NCBI GenBank assembly: GCA_030268105.1
Contig: BSDZ01000076.1
Location: 1-64,000, forward strand
From: Volvox africanus
Lineage: Eukaryota > Chlorophyta > Chlorophyceae > Chlamydomonadales > Volvocaceae
DNA: 64,000 nt
Direction: 5' to 3'
Of this stretch, positions 23,635 to 34,954 are shown one piece after another; the stretch's first letter is position 1, and the number at the start of each line of letters is the position of its first letter. The notes below the pieces were generated by a model. It was not told where the DNA came from. It did no database searches and saw only the letters and a list, made by a program, of their open reading frames with translations. The translations under genes were made by a program, and so were the position numbers.

Positions 23635-23748
23635 TGTTGTGCTACGGTTCATTTCCCATCGACGCGTAGGTCGACGTGATCCTATGAGTCGAAGTGCTTT
23701 TGTGATGAACGCATTACATATGAATGAATCTGCATGATATAAATGTAT
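23635..23748 (+). repeat. Truncated 3' LTR of element E
   Basis: First 114 bp of the LTR only, identical to the start of the E 5' LTR. It joins the gag of element C in opposite orientation at a 2-bp overlap (AT). Confidence 0.93.
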
Positions 23749-24601
23749 CCTGCACTTGCACAGCATTTGCACGAGGGGCAGACTTGACTTCTTCCTCGCC
23801 GGCAAGGAGTCGTATCTCCGCGCCCTTAGCAAAAGCGACCAACGTGTCATACGACTTGATCTGCGCTCCAACCAAGTCAGTGGCGCACCATTTAGCCAAA
23901 AGTTTCGTTAGGCCTCGCCTAAACCAAAAGACACGCTCAGATTCGGTGAGGTCAGCAATGGGAGTCACAAGTGCTTCGAAGCGTGACTGGTACGCAGGTA
24001 CATTTTCATTCCGACGCATGTGGTAGCTACCGGCTGCCAAAGCCTTACGAGCTTCCACATCGCGTGCTTGAACCTCAGTAGCGAATCGTGCGAGCAAAGC
24101 GGCGACCAACTCGTCAAAAGTATAGCTGCCCCGGGCGTTGGTCCAATTGCGATACCAGTCCTTCGCTGCGCCCTCGAGGGTGTTACCAACGAAGAGACAC
24201 CTGATACCGTCATTATCGCCACCATGAACAGCCTGGAGGTACTTTTTAGCATCACGCACGTACGCACGAGTTGCATCGGCTATGCTATGCTCTGGTGTCT
24301 TGTCGGTCAGCGAAATATTGAGCCTAGGAACGGGAATCGACAATCTCATCACCTCAGGGATGTCATCATGCCCTCGAGCTTGAGGTAATGGCAGAACCCT
24401 TGGTCCAGCAGTGTTGTCCATATTTGTGTTCACTGCTGAATGCGGCACAATTAAGTGAGCAGGGGTCTGAAGGAAAAGGGGCTCTTGAGTGGCTCGCGCG
24501 CCAACAATCTCAAGACCTCTATCCGGTGCTCTAGCAGCCACAACAAAATCGGGTTGGCTAGCTAGGCTAGTGTGCGGCGTATCGTCGTGTTCCGCGGACA
24601 T
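23747..24601 (-). pseudogene. gag: Gag N-terminal part of element C
   Basis: Codes residues 1 to about 285 of gag (capsid-like core with VGNTLEG and FDELVAALLARF) and is open up to the E junction, where it runs into LTR sequence. Its C-terminal part lies at 16741-16990. The leader with the two conserved small exons and the primer-binding site lies at 24602-25069. Confidence 0.9.
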
Positions 24602-25069
24602 GGAACACGAAATGATACCCTAGGTTTGCGTAATAGAAGCCGACTTCTATCGCAAAGGCAAGAGTACAAAAGCGATTCGGTGAGCCTACCGACAGTACTC
24701 TTGAGAAGATTCAGCAAACTCAGCAAGTAATTGCCCAGCTGAGTCCTGATCTCCGTAGTTTGAGCAATGAGAGTCGCCAACTGGTCCGGACGAAAACCGG
24801 TCTCAGTCGCCGCGGCAAGTAATGCCGGTGCACTGAGATTACCTGCGACTCAGAGCGTACACTTACACAACAAGTGCAGCAATCTAAGCAAAAGCAATTA
24901 AACAATTACAAACCGGAAGCGGCGGCGTCCAAAACGGCGCGGCCTAGGTCTTCGGCAAAAGTATCTAGCGGTCCTCGTGGTTCGTCGCTGGAACTCGCCA
25001 TAGAAAGAACCTACTTCCGATTAGACAAAGAGAGACAGTTAGGCAACGAACCTGGTCTCGATACCAAAT

Positions 25070-25893
25070 TGTTGTACCTCTCGTTCGCGTTTGCTCATGA
25101 GTATCTGCACGTCTGAAGACTATCGACACCGATGCGCGAGCACTTGCAAGTACAGCAAGGCAAGCGTGAGCAAACAGAGACAGCGGAAGACTTCAAGACG
25201 AAGAGAGATATAACTTACAGTCTTACAGATCGGAATGATGCAATGGACGAAATCGCCGTCAGCGCCGGAAGCGAGCAATCATCACGCGGCGGTGATTAGC
25301 GAAGTTCAGGCTTAGCTCGGGCTAAGTAGAGTATCGTATAGCAATAGTAATGTAGAACACACAAGTGTTCTCCGGTATCGAATGTCTCGACTAGCTTAGC
25401 CGTCCTCGCATCTGTTATACTCGCAGCATCGCAGTGCCGTACGATTCACATCAGGAGGCCGATCCTAGATGTGACAACCCTACTGCGTCTAGGCGATGTC
25501 TACGCATAACAACGTATAAGCCTTTCCGGCATTCGCATGATGCAAGGGTCCGGATAACGATATCCGGTTGCAAGGCATGTATCACGACGAGTGCGGCGCT
25601 CTCAACGTGTGCTGTAATGAAGTAATATTATATCAAATAATATTACTTATCGTTTCGTAGCACGAGCATAATGCGCACTTCAAGGATTCGGTATTTCATG
25701 CATGCTAGGCGGATTTGCCATGATGCGATGTCGCGATGGATAATGACAACATGCCAAATGCATATATAAATGTATGCGAATACATTTATATCATGCAGAT
25801 TCATTCATCTGTAATGCGTTCATCACAAAAGCACTTCGCCTTGTAGGATCACATCGACCTACGCATCGGCGGGAAATGAACCGTAGCACAACA
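25070..25893 (-). repeat. 5' LTR of element C
   Basis: 824 bp, followed by the target duplication AGTAA (25894-25898) and then by element B pol. It pairs with the 3' LTR at 4321-5144. Confidence 0.95.
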
Positions 25894-25898
25894 AGTAA

Positions 25899-27420
25899 GT
25901 CCAAACGACAAGACTGTGTACTCGAAGTGACCAAAAAGGGGTCCGGAAAGCGGTTTTCGGAATATCAGAGGCAGTGATGCGTATCTGATTATACCCTTGT
26001 TGAAGGTCAATCGAGGAAAAATAAGCTGAGCCCTTCAGCTTATCGAGCAGGTCATCGACGCACGGCAAAGGGTAGCGATTTTTAACCGTAGTCGCATTCA
26101 AGCCCCGACAATCAATGCACATATGCAACATCCCATCCTTCTTACCGACAAACAATATCCGTGCAGAATATGGCGACGTGCTGGGCCGAACCATACCCTT
26201 TGCGAGCAGATCCCTCACTTGCCGTTTCATCCGCTGAACTTTAGCGAGCTTAACCTGTACATAGGTTGTGAAACGGGTTGTGCTCGAGCACAAGAGGGAT
26301 CAGATGGTCAGCAGGTAACATAGGTGGGAGCCCTGGGATGTCACCAAAGACATCAGCATATTTATGCAGGAGGGCTTCGACCTCAAGATCCTTCACGGTG
26401 GACTGCATGGTGGTAGCATTCGATTGCACCCGTGGCCTCACAAGCAACACATGGGCGCCTTTCCGTATCATCCGATCGGTTTCTTTGTGCCCAATTAGCT
26501 TGGGTTCGTGATTTCCGCTGGCGATTGCTGCCAAAGTGAAATTAACCTCAGGCTCCGCAACAGTTCCGCCCTCCTCTGACATCTTGGTACGACAGACAAG
26601 GTACCTTAGGCAATAGGTTCCCTTTTGGACAACGGCCAATTGTGCTGGACTCCATATCGATGCGCGCGCGGTACTGTCGTTATGTCGCGGCACCCAATGT
26701 CCATGTAGTGCTGTCTCCGAGAGACCTTGTTGCACTCATTGGGCCCCAACACACAGAGGGTCCTTCGACGACTAAGGGTGATCCTGCCCACGATGGGATG
26801 CTTACCCTCATCAACGAGGGTAACCTGACACAATCAGATGACTGTGGGGTCGACCCCAACACCTTCACCTCCTTTGCTGAGATGAAGTCGTCACTGGCAC
26901 TAGTATCCTCAAGTGCCTTCATCATTCGACCAGCGAGGCCGACTTCAATAACAGAAACACAATAACCTGTCAGAGTCGACTCCACAGATAACAAAAGTGA
27001 TTCCAGAACGGGCTCAAAATTAATATAACCCGTCATAGGAGCTTCATATCAGACATCAAAGGCATAGGACAATTCCGGCAACAGAACTGCGGATCCCGCC
27101 ACGTTCACATCATCAATCAATACAGTGCCTGACTTGAATCAGAGGACACGTTGGCTACTGTTTAACAAAGCGGTAGCCCTACGCTGGCTGTGAAATAGTA
27201 GCAACAAACATGCGGGAGTGTCCGGACATTGATGTCTGCATCTCCTGTACCTGACCAGCTGTTCGAACGGCTCACTTGGAGATGAGGGGATGAACAAACG
27301 ATACGTTCTCAAGGACTAAAAGCAACGATGCTTCACAGTTGGACATACGAATGACCACCGACCATGCATTTGTTCAGCTGTCCGGGATGGAGTCAACTCC
27401 GCATCAATCCAGGCATCCCC
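25899..27420 (-). pseudogene. pol: Pol of element B, N-terminal to RT part (decayed)
   Basis: Homologous to D pol from the gag stop to the middle of RT. Visible pieces include [10 protein letters not shown] and QQGYNQIRI of RT and a protease region with DTSASDDF, where the catalytic DTG has become DTS. Several frameshifts split it into open stretches 25859-26293, 26250-26735 and 26680-27036. The in-frame stop equivalent to the gag UAG lies at 27421-27423 and is again followed by GGG. Confidence 0.85.
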
Positions 27421-28275
27421 CTACTTTGACCGTGGGGCCAAAGGCGGCAACAATGGCAATCCATCATGAGATAACTCACCGCACATCTCCAACAGAGAGT
27501 GATCTCCTTCCAACGCACAAGCTTGGATTGCATACACTCCCATTTTGTCAGTCATGAGTCCTGCGCTTGCATGGCAGTCACATGAGGCACAAATCTTAAA
27601 GCATTTTCTCTAGCTAAAATACACATCTCAGCTCTTAGGATAAATGGCATCACAAGAGCCTCAAAACGATTGGTAGGCAGTTACAGTTTCATTCAGAAAC
27701 ATGAAAAAGGAGCCGAAGGCTAGTATACAGCGTGCCTCAATATCACGTGACTTGTGGGATAAAGTGTGCAAGTAGGGCGACAATCAACTCATCAAACGTG
27801 ATGTTTTCCCGTGCAGTGATCCATTGATCATACCATGTCCTTGCTATACCCTCGAGGGTATTCCCAACAAAGAGACACCTCACCTCATCATGTTCACCGC
27901 CATGGACCAACTGCAGGTACTTCCAAATATCACGTAGATAGAAATGAGTTGCATTCACAATGTCACGCTCAACATTCATATCATGCAAGGTAAACAATTT
28001 CGGTGCCGGGATAGTAAACCACTTCACCTCATTACCTTTGGCGCGGTCTTGCATTTGAGGCGATAGCAAACCCCGTTGATGACAATTCCATCTGTAACCG
28101 TCAGGGCTGCCAAGTGTGGCGTAGTAAGATGGATAGGGGCCTGAAACACAAGAGGATCTTGAGCAGTAATTGTGTCAATAGTCTCAGAATCCCTATCAAA
28201 CATTCTAGGAACGGTATCTGGCTCAGGTTGGCATGCCAAGCCTACAAACGACGGGTCGTCACGTCCCGCCATCAT
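27421..28275 (-). pseudogene. gag: Gag of element B (decayed)
   Basis: Homologous to the gag of the younger copies. CLFVGNTLEG and FDELIVALLAHF are readable in 27743-28069 and the N-terminal region in 28024-28275. The zinc-knuckle part is degraded. Multiple frameshifts and stops make it non-functional. The leader and primer-binding site follow at 28276-28745. Confidence 0.82.
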
Positions 28276-28745
28276 GGAACACTGACCAATATATTCAAAT
28301 TGCGTGACAATAAACGATGCACATAATTCTAAAGCAAGTGTGCAAGCGATTCACACGAATCTAGCACAAGAGTACAAACAATTTGGTCAGCACACCGACA
28401 ATACTCTTGCAGGCTTCGAGTAGATATGGCCCCTGTAGTCCGTGCAATCAAAGCCTCCAGCTGATTAGAACGCAAGTTGTAACCAGAAGCTATCGCGAGC
28501 GGTGCCAGACCACAAGTTTCACCTGCAACTCAGAGCGAAGGCTCACACCACAATTGCAGTAAACTACAAAGGTATAAAAGCAATCACAATTTGGAAGCAA
28601 CAGTATCTGATATAGCGTGGACAAGTTCTTCGGCGATAATGTCTAGTGGGCTACGTCGCCCATCGTCAACAGTCGTCCGAAGAACTTACTTCCGATCAAG
28701 CATCATTAGGCAGGCAGGCAACGAACCTGTCTCGATACCAAATTT

Positions 28746-29559
28746 GTTGTATCCTTCCTTCTTCAACCATGCACTGAATCTGCACGTCTGAGTATTAGCT
28801 ACACGTGCATGGTGCTTATGAACAGTAAGACACTTCAGTGCAAGCAACGTGACAGCGGAAGGCTTATCAATAAGGAAAGATTCAACTTACAATGATCTTC
28901 AGCTGCAAATTAGGAGTCTGCCGTCAGACCCCGCGGGCAGCGTTCATCATCCGGCTGGGAATGCTATGCTGGAATAGCTCAGGCCGATAATAAATGAGTA
29001 AAACGTATATATCAGAATCAGACCGAGTTAAGTACACGAGTACTTGACCCAAATTAGTGTCAAGCCGACTTCGGTCTCTAGGCAGCCGTCCTCGCACCTA
29101 TCACGTCGCGATACCAATGTGCAGTACAGGTCTCACTGGATTTCGATCTCAAGTGTGAGTACCTTCATAGCACTATTTTAAATACCACGTAATCCGTGAT
29201 ATTAATGAGTGCAACGCATGCAATATGCGAAGGTCCGAATATCGATATTCGGTTGCCGACCCAACCATCGCTAGCGTTGCATTCTTGCATACGCGTATGG
29301 TTTATGACACAGATGAGGTAATAATATTCAAAGCATTATAACGCGGAATATTATACCAACGGATAGATCGCGCATTAATTATCAGCATCGAGTCAAACAT
29401 GTTGACCGACAGCGCGATGTCGTAGATGAGAATGTGATATGCCTGATTAGCTAGATATACTCGAATATATCATGCTAATATGATTATATCATGCTTCGTA
29501 ATGCTCGAATATAATGCAGTCTACTTCGGTGCAAGTGGGGATCGAACCCGCATACAACA
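28746..29559 (-). repeat. 5' LTR of element B (second LTR family)
   Basis: 814 bp, starting TGTTGTATGC on the minus strand and ending ATACAACA-type. It shares short blocks with the first family, notably a CCGAATATCGATATTCGG palindrome in the place of the 8852-8869 hairpin of D, but most of the sequence is diverged. Two further copies of this family lie at 30915-31728 and 32394-33198. Confidence 0.85.
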
Positions 29560-29616
29560 TCGAAAGCCTTCAGACGCGAAGATGTTTATGAGCAAACACG
29601 AAGGAGAGGTACAACA
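29560..29616 (+). repeat. Fragment of a family 1 LTR 3' end
   Basis: 57 bp matching the last bases of the first-family LTR (TTATGAGCAAACACGAAGGA and GGTACAACA) in plus orientation, directly next to the element B LTR. It suggests B itself landed in, or recombined with, an older LTR. Confidence 0.7.
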
Positions 29617-29767
29617 GTTCACTCCCCCTGTAGTCCGTTGATACTGGTTATCCGACATATATGCTAATTAGTATCTTGCAAGGGTAGAGAGAGATGGTTT
29701 CTATACCTTAGAAATTTCTTCCGCGTACCGTTCACGCACGAGTAAATTCCGACGAGAATGGTAATGT

Positions 29768-30587
29768 TGTTGTACCTCTCGTTCGCGTTTGCTCATAAGT
29801 ATCTGCACGTCTGGAGACTATCGACACCGATGCGCGAGCACTTGCAAGTACAGCAAGGCAAGCGAGAGCAAACAGAGACAGCGGAAGACTTCAAGACGAA
29901 GAGAGATATAACTTACAGTCTTACGGATCGGAATGATGCAATGGACGAAATCGCCGTCAGCGCCGGAAGCAAGCAATCATCACGCGGCGGTGATTAGCGA
30001 AGTTCAGGCTCAGCTCGGGCTAAGTAGAGTAGCGTATAGCAATAGTAATGTAGAACACACAAGTGTTCTCCGGTATCGAATCGTCTTGCTTAGCCGTCCT
30101 CGCATCTGTTATACTCGCAGTATCGCAATGCCGTACGATTCACATCAGGAGGCCGATCCTAGATGTGACAACCCTACTGCGTATAGGCGATGTCTACGTA
30201 TAACAACGTATAAGCCTTTCCGGCATTCGCATGATGCAAGGGTCCGGATAACGATATCCGGTTGCAGGGCATGTATCGCGACGGGTGCGGTGCTCTCAAC
30301 GTGTGCTTAAATGAAGTAATATTATATCAGATAATATTACTTATTGTTTCGTAGCACGAGCATAATGTACATTTCAATGCGTTGGTCTTTCATGCATGCT
30401 AGGCGGATTTGCCATGATGCGATGTCGCGATGGATAATGATAACATACCAGATGCATATATAAATGTATGCGAATACATTTATATCATGCAGATTCATTC
30501 ATATGTAATGCGTTCATCACAAAAGCACTTCGCCTTGTAGGATCACATCGACCTACGCATCGGCGGGAAACTAACCGTAGCACAACA
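29768..30587 (-). repeat. Solo LTR, subfamily I
   Basis: 820 bp LTR in minus orientation with no internal sequence attached. It is flanked by the perfect 5-bp duplication AATGT at 29763-29767 and 30588-30592, so it arose by recombination between the two LTRs of a former full insertion. Confidence 0.94.
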
Positions 30588-30727
30588 AATGTAACCCACC
30601 AACGCGTTGTAACCTTCAAATTGATGTAGTCTTAGTAGCTGATTCTGCCAGATGTTCAACTTATCAGATAAACAATTCCGAGTATGATGGCGATGGAATC
30701 CCTTCTGTGGATTTAAGACTTCACTGG

Positions 30728-31728
30728 TAGCGTAGATATGATTGGTATGAAAGGACAAATATTATATCAATAGTTTGGAAAGAGAATATTACAATACCGG
30801 TTTTCTGACGAGGTTATCCCGTGATACTCCTCGCCGCCGCTCGCTCGCACGAGAATCTACTCTCCAATAGTAATGATGAGACAGCCGTGAGTCAAACCGT
30901 CTCGCTACCAAATTTGTTGTATCCTTCCTTCCTCGATCATGCACTGAATCTGCACGTCTGGATGTTAGCTAAGTGCGTACCGTGCTTACGAACAGTAAGG
31001 TGATTCAATGCGAGTAAAGTGAGAGCGAAAGACTCAACAACAAGGAAAGATCCAACTTACAATAGTCTTCGGTTACAGATTGGTAGTCGGCCGTCAGACC
31101 CCGCGGGCAATGTTCATCATCCGGCTGAAGATGATATGCTAGAATAGCTCAGGCCGAATATAAATGAGTAAAACGTATGTATGTGAATTAGATAGCATTA
31201 AGTATGCAAGTACTTGGTCCAAAGTAGCATCGAGCCGACTTCGGTCTCTAGGCGGCCGTCCTCGCATCTATCACGCCGTGATACCGATGTGCAGTACAGG
31301 TCTCACTGGATTCCGATCTCAAGTGTGAGTACCTTCGTAGCACTATTCTGAATATCGCGTAATCCGTGATATTAATGGATGCAACGCATGCAATATGCGA
31401 AGGTCCGAATATCGATATTCGGTTGCCGACCCAACCATCACGATCGTCGCGTTCTTGCATACACGTATGGTTTATGACACAGATGAGGTAATAATATTTA
31501 AAGTATTATTACGTGGAATATTATGCCAACGGATAGATCTCGCATTAATATCAGCCTCGAGTCAAACATGTTGACCGACAGCGCGATGTCGTAGATGATA
31601 ATGCGACGTGCCTGATTAGCTAGATATACTCGAATATATCATGCTAATATGATTATGTCATGCTTCATAATGCTCGAATGTATTGCGGTCTACTTTGGTA
31701 TGAACGATGATCGAACCAGCGTACAACA
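30728..31728 (-). mobile_element. Family 2 remnant: leader plus 5' LTR (copy 1)
   Basis: An 814-bp LTR at 30915-31728 (minus strand) with adjoining primer-binding site (TGGTAGCGAGAC, read on the minus strand) and about 185 bp of leader. Gag and pol are missing. The leader matches that at 32227-32393. Confidence 0.75.
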
Positions 31729-32226
31729 CCCTGCCGGCGCACCCACCACACCGCCGCCGCCGCCACTGCCGGCGGGCGGCCCCGCCACTGGCAGCCGTGC
31801 CGCTGCCAATCCGCTGCTGCACCACGAGGTTCGCACGGCTCGCTTCGTGTACATGGACCAGTTCATATCTTTGGCATGCGGAAATAAGTTGCTGCTGTAC
31901 AGGTACTTAATGTGCGGCGAGTTGATGGCGGGTTACGACACCCCGTGCCTGTCTATATGTGGACAGTGTAAGAGACAGAATAACAGCTGGGGAAGAGCGT
32001 GATATTTTCGGGGGCAAGAAGGTGTGGTGGGGTGGGGGCGGGAGAGGTTTCAGCATATGGAGATTTTTCAGCTGCTGCATGTCTCTCCGCCCCTATAAGT
32101 CAAACCCGCATCCACATACACACACGCGCGAGCTCCTTGCCCCTGAGGCCTGAACCGCTTGTTTTTTCTTTCGGTTAATTTTCCAAGCCACAAATCGGTG
32201 CAGGTATAAACTTGCCGAGGATCCTG
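31729..32226 (+). other. GC-rich segment between family 2 remnants, possible host exon
   Basis: A GC-rich patch unlike the flanking LTRs. One plus-strand frame from about 31729 is open to 32002 and codes a Pro/Ala/Gly-rich start, then YMDQFISLACGNKLLLYRY, which reads like a beta-propeller strand. A possible donor (CAG then GTACTT) lies near 31902. A CA-rich and TATAAG-containing stretch follows near 32092-32130. No family can be named with confidence; it may be a captured or truncated host exon. Confidence 0.25.
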
Positions 32227-33198
32227 ATAGCAAATATATGATTAGTGTTGAAGGATAAACACGACACCAGTGATTTGGAAATAAGATTGTGCATCACAGA
32301 CTTTCCAGTGGGGTTGTCTTGTGATGCCTTTCGCCGCCACTCGTTCGTGCGAGAACTTAACAGCCGTGAGTCGAAACGTCTCACTACCAAATTTGTTGTA
32401 TCCTTCCTTCTTCAACCATGCACTGAACCTGCACGTCTGAGTGTTAGCTACACGTGCATCGTGCTTACGAACAGCAAGGCGATTCAATGTGAGTAATGTG
32501 ACAGTGGAAGACTTATCATCAAGGAAAGATTCAACTTAGAATGATCTTTGATTGCAGAATAGAAGTCTGCCGTCAGACCCCGCAGGCAGCGTTCATCATC
32601 CGGCTGGATATGGTATGCTGGAATAGCTCAGGCCGAATAATACGTATGTATGAGAGTTAGATTGAGTTGAACCCGTGGGTACACAATCCAAAGTAGCATC
32701 GTGCCGACTTCGGTCTCTAGGCGGCTGTCCTCGCACCTATCACATTCACGATACCGATGTGCAGTACAAGTCTCACTGGATTCCGATCTCAAGTGTGAGT
32801 ACTATCATGGCACTGTTCTAAATATCGTGTAATCCGTGATATTAGTGGATGCAACGTATGCAATATGCAAAGGTCCGAATATCGATATTCGGTTGCCGAC
32901 CCAACCATTGCGATCGTCGCATTCCCGCATACGCGTATGGTTTATGATACGGATGAGGTAATAATATTTGAAACATTATTACGTGGTATACTATGCCAAT
33001 GGTGGATTCGTGCATTGATATCAGCCTCAAGTCAAACATGTTGACCAACAGCGTGATGTCGCGAGTGATAATGCAGCGTGCTTCATTAGCTAGATATATT
33101 CGAAAATATCATGCTAATATGCTTACATCATGTTCAATAGTGCTCGGATAGATTGCAGCCTACTTCGACATAAACGGTAATCGAACTGGCATACAACA
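32227..33198 (-). mobile_element. Family 2 remnant: leader plus 5' LTR (copy 2)
   Basis: A 805-bp LTR at 32394-33198 in minus orientation with primer-binding site (TGGTAGTGAGAC) and about 165 bp of leader matching copy 1. No gag or pol follows. Its outer end interrupts an ORF for a membrane protein at 33198/33199. Confidence 0.75.
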
Positions 33199-33511
33199 TA
33201 AATGACACCGTTGAGCGGTACTGCCCTATCGCAATGCCCAACACTGTCATGAGAACAAAGACAGAAGAACCCATGAGTATCCACACTAAAAATTCTGTTA
33301 CATATACATCATCTAAAACAGGGGCATAAAGAGCAGCGTAAGAGGCACCAGCAAAACCGAAAGTGATGCCACAGAAAAAGCCTAATAAAGGGAGTGGTAT
33401 GAGCATGTTCAATATACAGTAACGTAGCAGGATGAGACTGTTTTTCTTAAAGAACTGTAATCTGACAAGAGAAAGGACTTCATTGTATGGAGTGCGACAG
33501 GCAGCACTCAT
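33199..33511 (-). CDS. Host-like membrane protein fragment, truncated by an LTR
   Basis: About 104 codons open on the minus strand from an ATG at 33511, entering LTR sequence at 33198. The product has a basic segment (QFFKKNSL) followed by two hydrophobic stretches, around residues 35-62 (NMLIPLPLLGFFCGITFGFA) and 75-95, typical of membrane spans. The start may be an internal exon boundary rather than the true N-terminus. It does not resemble any retrotransposon protein. I do not recognise the family; a transporter exon is possible. The LTR removes the C-terminal part. Confidence 0.35.
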
Positions 33512-33654
33512 GCATGTGAAGTACTAAATAATAATGTGGAACATGCATGTCTGCGTAATTTACACTTAGTAAATTGCCCAATAACGAATAATAGACCTGC
33601 ATAGTAAATTACATGCATACGCACAGGAAGCTCATTATCCATCCATGTACGGGA

Positions 33655-34488
33655 TGTTGTGCTACGGTTCGTTTCCCGCCGATGCGTAGGTCGATGCGAC
33701 CCTACAAGGCGAAGTGTTATCTTGATGAACGCATGAATGATTATTGCATATGAATGAACCTGCATGATATAGGTGTATTCGCATACATTTATATATGCAT
33801 TTGGCATGTTATCATTGTCCATCGCGACATCGCATCATGGCAAATCCGCCTAGCATGCATGAAATCCCGAATCATTAAAGTGCGCATTATGCTCGTGCTA
33901 CGAAACGATAAGTAATATTATCTGGTATAATATTACTTCATTACAGCACACGTTGAGAGCGCCGCACTCGTCGCGATGCATGCCTTGCAACCGAATATCG
34001 TTATTCGGACCCTTGCATCATGCGAATGCCGGAAAGGCTTATACGTTGTTATGCTTGGACATCGCCTATACGCAGTAGGGTTGTCACACTTAGGATCGGC
34101 CTCCTAGTGTGAATCGTACAACATTGGGATGCTGCGAGTATAACAGATGCGAGGACGGCTAAGCAAGATAAGACATTCGATACCGGAGAACATTCGTGTG
34201 TTCTACACTATAATCACTATACGCTATTCTACTTAGCCCGAGCTAAGCCTAAACTTCGCTTATCACCACCGCGTGATGATTGCTTGCTTCTGGCTCTGAC
34301 GGCGATTTCGTCCATTGCATCGCTTCGATCTGTAAGACTGTAAGTTATATCTCTTCTTGTCTTGAAGTCTTCCGCTGTCTCTGTTTGCTCACGCTTGCCT
34401 TGCTGTACTTGCAAGTGCTCGCGCATCGGTGTCCAAAGCCTTCAGACGTGCAGATACTTATGAGCAAACACGAAGGAGAGGTACAACA
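33655..34488 (+). repeat. 5' LTR of element F
   Basis: 834 bp, TGTTGTGC to TACAACA, subfamily II. The left flank (ending CGGGA) is non-element sequence. Confidence 0.93.
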
Positions 34489-34954
34489 AATTGGTATCGA
34501 GACAGGTTCGTTGCCTAACTGTCTCTCTTTGTCTAATCGGAAGTAGGTTCTTTCTATGGCGAGTTCCAGCGACGAACCACGAGGACCGCTAGATACTTTT
34601 GCCGAAGACCTAGGCCGCGCCGTTTTGGACGCCGCCGCTTCCGGTTTGTAATTGTTTAATTGCTTTTGCTTAGATTGCTGCACTTGTTGTGTAAGTGTAC
34701 GCTCTGAGTCGCAGGTAATCTCAGTGCACTGGCATTGCTTGCCGCGGCGACTGAGACCGGCTTTCGTCCGGACCATTTGGCGACTCTCATCGCCCAAACT
34801 ACGGAGATCAGGACTCAGCTGGGCAAGTACTTGCTGAGTTTACTGAATCTTCTCAAGAGTACTGTCGGTAGGCTCACCGAATCGCTTTGTACTCTTGCCT
34901 TTGCGATAGAAGTCGGCTTCTATTACGCAAACCTAGGGTATCGCTTCGTGCTCC

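Larger units (their letters stand above)
16991..23748 (+). mobile_element. Element E: Ty3/gypsy element with truncated 3' LTR
   Basis: Complete 5' LTR, primer-binding site, intact gag and pol, hairpin and polypurine tract, but the 3' LTR is only about 114 bp long before it joins gag of element C at 23747/23748. The retained part of the 3' LTR is identical to the start of the 5' LTR, so the insertion is very recent. No 5-bp duplication of the left flank (CTCCT) occurs at the right junction, and about 131 bp of target gag is missing. Proteins are intact, but the copy lacks a normal 3' end. Confidence 0.94.
4321..25893 (-). mobile_element. Element C: Ty3/gypsy element with D and E nested inside
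   Basis: The 3' LTR at 4321-5144 and 5' LTR at 25070-25893 are flanked by the same 5-bp target duplication AGTAA (4316-4320 and 25894-25898). Internal parts appear at 5145-8525, 15997-16990 and 23747-25069, interrupted by D and E. By eye the two LTRs differ at about six positions in 824, indicating a recent insertion. Pol carries an in-frame TGA and a one-base deletion, and gag has lost about 131 bp at the E junction, so the copy cannot make its own proteins. Confidence 0.95.
2762..29559 (-). mobile_element. Element B: old, decayed Ty3/gypsy element split by C
   Basis: Minus-strand element in two pieces, 2762-4320 and 25894-29559, with element C between them. The AGTAA duplication at 4316-4320 and 25894-25898 proves the pieces were once continuous, and the pol reading resumes at the same codon region of reverse transcriptase. 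It has a diverged LTR of a second family (starts TGTTGTATGC, ends GATACAACA-like), a recognisable primer-binding site, and gag and pol broken by many stops and shifts. Its own 3' part lies left of element A, outside the window. Confidence 0.9.
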
